This document shows, piece by piece, positions 6,782 to 10,989 of a stretch of 10,989 bases of DNA; positions within the stretch are counted from its first letter, which is position 1; the number at the start of each line of letters is the position of its first letter. This DNA comes from Candidatus Kuenenia stuttgartensis (GTDB taxonomy: Bacteria; Planctomycetota; Planctomycetia; Pirellulales; UBA1268). The translations under genes were made by a program, and so were the position numbers. The DNA is taken from NCBI GenBank assembly GCA_945876515.1, contig CAMCPF010000056.1:1-10989 (forward strand), read 5' to 3'. A model generated the notes under the pieces. It was not told the DNA's origin, ran no database searches, and saw nothing but the letters and a program-made list of their open reading frames with translations.

Positions 6782-7741
6782 TCACGGCACGGTGACGTGC
6801 AGCAGCTTCGCGCCGCCCGCCACGATCTCCTGCGGGCCGGCCGACGCGGGCAGGAGCACGCATTCCCCGGCGTTGACCGCAGGCAGCCCCCACCGCTCCG
6901 GCAGCTGAAGCTCGCCCTCGAGCACGGCCAGGAAGTGGCAGCGGTCGTCGCCGCCGCAGCACCAGGCCGAGGCCGGCCGCACCTCGTCGAGCGCAAAATA
7001 CTCGCACGCGACGAGCCGGTTGACGGCCGGATCGGCCGTCGCCTCCGGCCGCACAGGCCCCACCGGCCCGAGCCGCGTGACCGCCTCGACTCCCGCCTCG
7101 ACGTGCAGCGGCCGTGGCGTGCCGTCAGGACTCGTGCGATTCCAGTCGAACAGCCGGTAGGTCACGTCGCTCGACTGCTGGATTTCCGCCACGAGCAGCC
7201 CCGCGCCGATCGCGTGCACCGTGCCGGCGGGGATGAACACGCAGTCGCCGGCCACGGGCTCGAACGAATGGAGCACCGCCTCGCAGGTGCCGGCCCGGAT
7301 CGCCGCGGCGAGCGTTGCCTGATCGACGCCCTCCCGCAGGCCCGCATAGATCCGGCTTCCCGGCTCGGCCGCCACCACGTACCAGGCCTCGGTCTTGCCC
7401 CGGTCGGGCGGGTCGAGTCGGGCGGCCCGCGGGTCATCGGGATGCACCTGCACGGAGAGCACCCGGTTGGCGTCGAGAAACTTGAAGAGCAACGGGAAGG
7501 CCGGCGGGGGTGACCGGCCGAACAGTTCGTTGCCATGATCGCGAACGAGTTCTCCCAGCGAGCGGCCAGCGAACGGCCCGGCCCGCACCATGCTCTGATC
7601 ACCGCCCCGATCGACGAGTTCCCACGATTCGGCGTAGTCGTCGCCCGCAGGCAGCGGGCGGCCGAAGGCGGATGCAAAGCGGCGGCCGCCCCAGATGTAG
7701 CGGCGGTAGATCGGGGTGAACAGGAGCGGTGGCAGCATCAT
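6782..7741 (-). CDS. manA: Mannose-6-phosphate isomerase, class I
   Basis: A 319-residue zinc-dependent cupin enzyme that interconverts mannose 6-phosphate and fructose 6-phosphate in the cytoplasm, feeding or draining GDP-mannose and polysaccharide synthesis. The metal ligands are visible: Q98 and H100 in VQVHPDDP, E118 in GKTEAWYV and H176 in PAGTVHAIG. The signature EIQQSSDVTYRLFDWNR (about 186-202) follows. The opening LLFTPIYRRYIWGGRRFASAFG and the length match the short bacterial type of about 315 residues rather than the 390-residue enterobacterial type. Two adjacent ATGs (7741, 7738) are possible; a GAGG lies about six bases upstream of the first. It follows the 56-residue membrane protein gene by 38 bases on the same strand, so it probably belongs to the same transcript as the STAS gene. 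Confidence 0.96.
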   Translation of the reverse strand: MMLPPLLFTPIYRRYIWGGRRFASAFGRPLPAGDDYAESWELVDRGGDQSMVRAGPFAGRSLGELVRDHGNELFGRSPPPAFPLLFKFLDANRVLSVQVHPDDPRAARLDPPDRGKTEAWYVVAAEPGSRIYAGLREGVDQATLAAAIRAGTCEAVLHSFEPVAGDCVFIPAGTVHAIGAGLLVAEIQQSSDVTYRLFDWNRTSPDGTPRPLHVEAGVEAVTRLGPVGPVRPEATADPAVNRLVACEYFALDEVRPASAWCCGGDDRCHFLAVLEGELQLPERWGLPAVNAGECVLLPASAGPQEIVAGGAKLLHVTVP

Positions 7742-7779
7742 GGGAACCTCGGCCGGGTGAACCCCGTGGCGTCGGACGA

Positions 7780-7950
7780 TCAGTGCGCGGCGTACCCTTC
7801 CAGAATCCGCCCCAGCCAGAAGCAGCAGGCGGCGAACACGAGCATCACGAGCATCGGCCCGGAGGTGATGCTGCCATTGAGCTCCAGCACCACGGCCAAC
7901 GCCGGGAGGATGAGGCCCGCGAGTTGCCCCAGGCGGCCGATCGCCTTCAT
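7780..7950 (-). CDS. Small two-helix membrane protein (56 residues)
   Basis: ATG at 7950 to TGA at 7780 gives MKAIGRLGQLAGLILPALAV and so on, ending CCFWLGRILEGYAAH. Two hydrophobic segments are clear, about residues 8-23 (GQLAGLILPALAVVLE) and 32-48 (GPMLVMLVFAACCFWLG), joined by a short polar loop with NGSITS; both are long enough to cross the membrane. The start overlaps the stop of the STAS gene as ATGA, the usual sign of translational coupling, and there is only a weak AAGG ahead of it. The family is unknown to me beyond a general likeness to small planctomycete proteins ending in GRILEGYA. Its coupling with a STAS protein suggests they work together, which is an inference. Confidence 0.78.
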   Translation of the reverse strand: MKAIGRLGQLAGLILPALAVVLELNGSITSGPMLVMLVFAACCFWLGRILEGYAAH

Positions 7951-8345
7951 GAGCCTTGTCCGCGGCCGCCGACGGCGTCGGATCGGGTCTCGAAGTGGGG
8001 CACGTTCGCCGCCGCCGCCATGCCCCGCAACCGTGAGAGCCTGGTCCCGCTCAGGCCGCAGATCCGAATCAGTCCGCCCGCATCGCGAACCCGCGTCCCG
8101 AGTTCGCCGATGGCGCCGCCGAGGGCCTCGTCGATCGCGTCGACATGGTCGAGTTCCAAAACCACCCGCGACGCGCCGTGCTCGCGGATCGTCTCCCAGA
8201 CCGACGACGTGAGCTCACCTTGGCCCGCCACGGCCCCGCCCGTGACCCGCACGAACAGCCAATCCGGCCCGCGCTCCACCTCGATCGACGGCCTCTGCCG
8301 CCCCCGTCCGGTCTGCGCCGGCGTTACCTCGGTCTGCGTCGTCAT
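7947..8345 (-). CDS. STAS-domain protein (anti-sigma factor antagonist-like)
   Basis: A 132-residue protein with a polar N-terminal stretch (1-19) and a STAS domain at about 20-122: PSIEVERGPDWLFVRVTGG, then VVLELDHVDAIDEALGGAIG (61-80), then AGGLIRICGLSGTRLSRL. STAS proteins such as SpoIIAA and RsbV bind anti-sigma kinases and are switched by phosphorylation of the Ser in an (I/M)DSSG motif. Here that region reads IDEALGG, so the phospho-acceptor Ser is replaced by Glu73, and the protein may be locked, or work in another way. The start is fixed by GGAGGAG (minus strand, 8359-8353) seven bases before ATG 8345; a longer frame to 8390 would ignore this site. The stop overlaps the next gene as ATGA. 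No anti-sigma factor or sigma factor gene is nearby in the window. Confidence 0.82.
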   Translation of the reverse strand: MTTQTEVTPAQTGRGRQRPSIEVERGPDWLFVRVTGGAVAGQGELTSSVWETIREHGASRVVLELDHVDAIDEALGGAIGELGTRVRDAGGLIRICGLSGTRLSRLRGMAAAANVPHFETRSDAVGGRGQGS

Positions 8346-8375
8346 CACACCACTCCTCCGTGTCCGACGGGGCCA

Positions 8376-8389
8376 TGGAATCCATTCCA
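8376..8389. promoter_or_regulatory. Inverted repeat upstream of the STAS gene (possible operator)
   Basis: TGGAAT-CC-ATTCCA is a perfect six-base inverted repeat with a two-base centre, 30 bases before the STAS start codon and just upstream of its Shine-Dalgarno site. It is AT-richer than its surroundings. It could be a repressor site or a leader hairpin. No matching regulator is known from this window. Confidence 0.35.
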
Positions 8390-8423
8390 CGTCTCGTGTC
8401 CTGCCACATTCCCCGCCCGCATC

Positions 8424-8454
8424 ATGGTACGACCACCGCCCCCCCGCCGATCAA
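8424..8454 (-). promoter_or_regulatory. Candidate promoter for the STAS-manA-pyrK block
   Basis: Read on the minus strand, TTGATC (8454-8449) and TACCAT (8429-8424) each match four of six sigma-70 positions, with a 19-base spacer that is two bases longer than ideal. The transcript would start near 8417, placing the palindrome at 8376-8389 in the leader. This is pattern matching only. Confidence 0.25.
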
Positions 8455-8566
8455 GCCGGATTTCCGCGCCGGACCGGCCACCCCCGAACGACCGGGATTT
8501 CCCCGGCCTGGCCGCGATTCGGCCCGCCTCCAAAGATGCTGTCACCGCCCCGCCGGCCCCACGGGC

Positions 8567-8596
8567 TTGCCGAGCCAGCCGGGGCGTCCATACTGC
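8567..8596 (+). promoter_or_regulatory. Candidate promoter for tpx
   Basis: TTGCCG (8567-8572) is followed after 16 bases by CATACT (8589-8594), or after 18 bases by TACTGC (8591-8596). Either would give a leader of about 45-55 bases. Matches to consensus are partial. The rest of the 305-base divergent spacer (8346-8650) holds two related GC palindromic stretches (8456-8472 and 8492-8506) and a GGGATCCC at 8617-8624, but no gene that I can support. Confidence 0.25.
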
Positions 8597-8650
8597 CCGC
8601 ACGCAGATTTGATTCCGGGATCCCAATCCCACCCCGAAGGAGAAAGCGAG

Positions 8651-9169
8651 ATGGCTCGGCACGGCGCAGTCACGTTCAAGGGCAACCCTCTCACCCTCGC
8701 CGGTGAGGAAGTGAAGGTCGGGGCTCCGGCCCCTGATTTCGCCCTGCTTTTCTACAAAGACGGGATGCACCAGGTGAGCAAGGCCGACCTGCTCGGCAAG
8801 CCCTCGATCATCAGCGTCGTGCCCTCGCTCGACACGCCGGTCTGCCAGGTGCAGACCAAGACCTTCAACCAACGGCTCGGAGCTCTGGGCGACAAGGTCA
8901 ACGCGCTCACGGTCAGCCTCGACCTTCCGTTCGCGATGAGCCGGTTCTGCGGCGCCGAGAACATCACGGCCCTCAAGGTGGGCAGCGACTACATGAACCG
9001 CGACTTCGGCAACGCCTGGGGCGTGCTGATCGAGGAACTCAAGATCCTCGCTCGGGCCGTGTTCGTGCTCGACAAGGACGGCGTGGTGCGCTACGCCCAA
9101 GTCGTCAAGGAAGTGGCCGAGGAGCCAAACTACGACGCGGCCTTGGCCGCGCTCCAAAAGCTGGCCTGA
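8651..9169 (+). CDS. tpx: Thiol peroxidase (Tpx, atypical 2-Cys peroxiredoxin)
   Basis: A 172-residue thioredoxin-fold enzyme that reduces hydrogen peroxide and lipid hydroperoxides using thioredoxin. The opening (VTFKGNPLTLAGEEVKVGAP) and the peroxidatic motif PSLDTPVCQVQTKTFN, with T62 and C65, are typical. The resolving cysteine is C100 in DLPFAMSRFCGAENI; its spacing of 35 residues from C65 matches the disulfide-forming Tpx class. The Arg in ILARAVFVLDKDG completes the usual active site. There is no signal peptide, so it acts in the cytoplasm. The ATG at 8651 is chosen because AAGGAG (8637-8642) stands eight bases before it and the length matches the family; the same frame stays open back to 8360 but that part looks non-coding. 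The gene stands alone, divergent from the STAS block and convergent with alaS. Confidence 0.97.
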   Translation: MARHGAVTFKGNPLTLAGEEVKVGAPAPDFALLFYKDGMHQVSKADLLGKPSIISVVPSLDTPVCQVQTKTFNQRLGALGDKVNALTVSLDLPFAMSRFCGAENITALKVGSDYMNRDFGNAWGVLIEELKILARAVFVLDKDGVVRYAQVVKEVAEEPNYDAALAALQKLA

Positions 9170-9213
9170 GCAGGTGCTGCAGGCTCAGGGCTGCCCATGC
9201 CATCTCGCCGGAC

Positions 9214-9288
9214 GCTCCCTTCGGGCATCCTGCCCTCCGGTCGCTCGATGCTAGCTCGCTCCGGCATCCTGCCTGCGCTCGCTATCAA
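9214..9288. repeat. Pair of imperfect palindromic repeat units between tpx and alaS
   Basis: Two units, about 9214-9251 and 9254-9288, each centre on an interrupted palindrome: GGGCA-TCC-TGCCC (9223-9235) and GGCA-TCC-TGCC (9263-9273), with 39 bases between centres. Their flanks also match loosely (a GCTC-rich left side and a CGCTCG or CTCGCT right side). The layout resembles small dispersed intergenic repeats. The rest of the 293-base gap (9170-9462) holds AGCCCAACG (9320-9328) and its inverse CGTTGGGCT (9437-9445), plus a GGGG-CAG-CCCC hairpin (9416-9426). I see no gene there. Confidence 0.5.
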
Positions 9289-9462
9289 CGCCGCTCGATT
9301 GGCACGGGCAGCCCCTCGCAGCCCAACGGTTCGCAAGGTGAGTACGCCGCCGCGCGGAGGCCCGGCAAGGCGGCGATGGCCAGGGATGGCATTGCAGCCG
9401 TGTAGCCAGCGGGCAGGGGCAGCCCCGAGCCTGCAGCGTTGGGCTTCCAGCGTCGTTCCGCG

Positions 9463-10989
9463 CTAGCCTGCCAGCAGGCTCTGGATCTGCTGCCGTGCCG
9501 TGTCGAGGGCTTCCGGGAGCTTGTCCACGAGCTTGCCGCCCGCCTGCGCGAGATCCGGCCGACCGCCCCCCTTGCCTCCCACGACCGTCGCCACGTCGCG
9601 GATCCAGTTGCCGGCGGAGAGGCCGCGGGCCTCGAGCTCCTTGGAGATGCCGGCCACGAGGGTGACCTTGTCCCCCTCGACGCTGCCCAGGAGCACGGCG
9701 ATCGGGCTGGCCTTCCGCCGCAGTTGATCGATGGCCTGCCGCATCGCGCCGGCATCGCCCCCCTGCATGTCGGCCACCACCACGCGGACGCCGCCCACGT
9801 CCACTGCTGTGGCCAGAAGCGCCTCGGGCGTCACCCCCGCGGCGGCCGCGGCGGGCTTGGCCTTCTTCAGTTCCTTGAGTTCCTTGACGATCGTGGCCAG
9901 TCGTTGCGGCACGTCGGCCACGGGCACCTTCAACACGCCGGCGGCCTCGGCGAGCGTCCGCTCCGCCGCCCGCAGCCGCTCGAGGGCGCGCGAGCCGGTC
10001 ACGGCCGAGATCCGCCGCGTGCCCGCCGACACGCTCTCCTCCGCCACGATGCGCACCAGGCCGATCTGGCCGGTGCTCGAGACGTGCGTGCCGCCGCAGA
10101 GCTCACGGCTCACGCCGTCCATGGTCACCATCCGCACCACGTCGGGATACTTCTCGCCGAACAGCATCATCGCCCCGGCATGGCGGGCCTCGGCCAAGGG
10201 CAGGAGCCGGGCCGAGACCGGCACCGCCTCGAGCACCCGGGCATTGACCATCCCCTCGATCGCGGCCAGGGTCTCGCCGTCGATCGAACTCGAGTGGGAG
10301 AAGTCGAACCGCAGCAGGTCGGCATCCACCTTGGAGCCCTGCTGAACGGCATGGCTGCCCAGGTAATGCTGAAGCGCTGCATGGAGCAGGTGCGTGGCCG
10401 AATGGGCCCGCCGCAGGGCGGCACGGCGAGTGGGATCCACGCGGGCGGTCAGGGTCGCTCCGAGCGCGAGCGTGCCCTCGCGGAGGTGGCCCACGTGGAG
10501 CATGAAGCCGCCTTCCCGCTGCGTGTCGCTCACCTCGAACCGGCCACCCGCCCAGGTGAGCTCACCCGTGTCGCCGACCTGCCCGCCCGACTCGCCGTAG
10601 AAGGGGCTCTGGTCGAGCACCACGGTGACCGGCGCGGCATGCCCTACCTCGACGAGTGAGTCGCAGAGCGAGCCCTGGGCGATGATCCCCACCACCTTGG
10701 CCGTGGCCTCGGTCTGGTCGTAGCCCACGAAGTCGGTGCCGTGCATCGTCTTCTTGAGCGCGTCGAGCGGCCCCGTGGCGAACACCTCCACGCTCCGCCC
10801 CGCCCCCGACCGCTGGCCATGGGCATCCATCGCGGCCCGGAAGCCCTCCCAGTCGAAGGAGCAGTTGCGCTCGGCGGCCAGCGTCTCGAGCAACTCGGGC
10901 GGGAAGCCGTAGGTCGTGTAGAGCTCGGCGGCGTCGTCGCCCGGCACCGTGCTCTTCCCGGCGGCCCCGATCCCCGCAAACAGCTTCTC
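9463..10989 (-). CDS. alaS: Alanyl-tRNA synthetase, C-terminal part (start beyond right edge)
   Basis: About 508 residues in frame from the window edge to TAG at 9463. The enzyme charges tRNA-Ala with alanine; the N-terminal aminoacylation core lies outside the window. Present here are the end of the catalytic half (DDAAELYTTYGFPPELLETL), the beta-barrel segment (PFYGESGGQVGDTG), and the editing domain that clears Ser- and Gly-tRNA-Ala, with zinc ligands in HSATHLLHAAL (coded near 10381-10407) and CGGTHV (10081-10098). A Lys/Ala-rich helix (KELKELKKAKPAAAAAG) and the C-Ala/DHHA1 domain with VGGKGGGRPDLAQAGG close the protein. The GTG at 10947 is internal, not a start. It converges with tpx. 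Nothing about the visible part is unusual. Confidence 0.97.
   Translation of the reverse strand, partial: EKLFAGIGAAGKSTVPGDDAAELYTTYGFPPELLETLAAERNCSFDWEGFRAAMDAHGQRSGAGRSVEVFATGPLDALKKTMHGTDFVGYDQTEATAKVVGIIAQGSLCDSLVEVGHAAPVTVVLDQSPFYGESGGQVGDTGELTWAGGRFEVSDTQREGGFMLHVGHLREGTLALGATLTARVDPTRRAALRRAHSATHLLHAALQHYLGSHAVQQGSKVDADLLRFDFSHSSSIDGETLAAIEGMVNARVLEAVPVSARLLPLAEARHAGAMMLFGEKYPDVVRMVTMDGVSRELCGGTHVSSTGQIGLVRIVAEESVSAGTRRISAVTGSRALERLRAAERTLAEAAGVLKVPVADVPQRLATIVKELKELKKAKPAAAAAGVTPEALLATAVDVGGVRVVVADMQGGDAGAMRQAIDQLRRKASPIAVLLGSVEGDKVTLVAGISKELEARGLSAGNWIRDVATVVGGKGGGRPDLAQAGGKLVDKLPEALDTARQQIQSLLAG
9465..9480. terminator. Hairpin at the end of alaS
   Basis: AGCCTGC-CA-GCAGGCT is a perfect seven-base inverted repeat that includes part of the alaS stop codon; it would fold as a six-pair stem with a CCAG loop. 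No T-run follows on the minus strand, so a termination role is uncertain, and it may be only a product of the Leu-Leu-Ala-Gly codons. Confidence 0.25.

Noticed and set aside
4824..6908. 694-codon plus-strand frame across pyrK, the synthase and the lipoprotein
   Set aside because: It crosses several well-supported minus-strand genes and has no recognisable domain.
6669..7007. Upstream extension of the lipoprotein frame into manA
   Set aside because: It would place a long Arg-rich stretch before the signal sequence and overlap manA; a start at 6668 is more sensible.
8346..8650. Possible N-terminal extension of tpx or a small gene in the divergent spacer
   Set aside because: The strong AAGGAG before 8651 and the family length fix the tpx start, and the upstream frame is Pro/Arg-rich without conservation-like features.
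9197..9466. 89-codon plus-strand frame in the tpx-alaS spacer
   Set aside because: It spans the palindromic repeats, has no ribosome site and no protein-like pattern; the repeated SGILP residues come from the DNA repeat.
9439..10659. 406-codon plus-strand frame opposite alaS
   Set aside because: It is the complement shadow of alaS, whose editing and C-Ala motifs are unmistakable.

Overview
The window is very GC-rich, tightly packed chromosomal DNA that reads like a planctomycete, probably the Pirellulales side. The signs are a phosphomannose isomerase, S20 and PyrK of the planctomycete type, weak or missing Shine-Dalgarno sites in front of several genes, and small lineage-type proteins (a lipoprotein with a FDPFMENDIGPYAF segment and a two-helix membrane protein). 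This lineage call is an inference from protein style; no rRNA is present. No tRNA, CRISPR array, transposase or phage gene was seen.

Layout from left to right. On the minus strand, positions 1-2135 hold the N-terminal part of an unrecognised protein that runs off the left edge, and upstream of it a cobA-hemD fusion (siroheme/tetrapyrrole synthesis). A divergent spacer (2136-2254) with a candidate promoter leads to two plus-strand genes: a cytoplasmic TPR protein (2255-3673) and rpsT for ribosomal protein S20 (3736-4044). A small GC-rich hairpin separates rpsT from the end of a long minus-strand block that faces it.

That block is read from 8345 down to 4075: a STAS-domain protein, a 56-residue membrane protein overlapping it by ATGA, manA, a small lipoprotein, an RsuA/RluB-family pseudouridine synthase, and pyrK, which overlaps the synthase by ATGA. 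Spacing and overlaps suggest one or two transcripts mixing signalling, sugar phosphate, rRNA modification and pyrimidine functions. The pseudouridine synthase carries an in-frame TAA in the middle of its catalytic domain while everything on both sides stays in frame and well conserved. This is the strangest feature of the window.

Divergent from the block is tpx (8651-9169, plus), a thiol peroxidase. It converges on alaS (9463 to right edge, minus), of which only the C-terminal portion (editing and C-Ala regions) is present. The 293-base spacer between them holds a pair of palindromic repeat units.

I found no convincing novel multi-gene system. The items most worth checking are the interrupted pseudouridine synthase, the STAS protein with glutamate at the usual phospho-serine position coupled to a tiny membrane protein, and the intergenic repeat pair.
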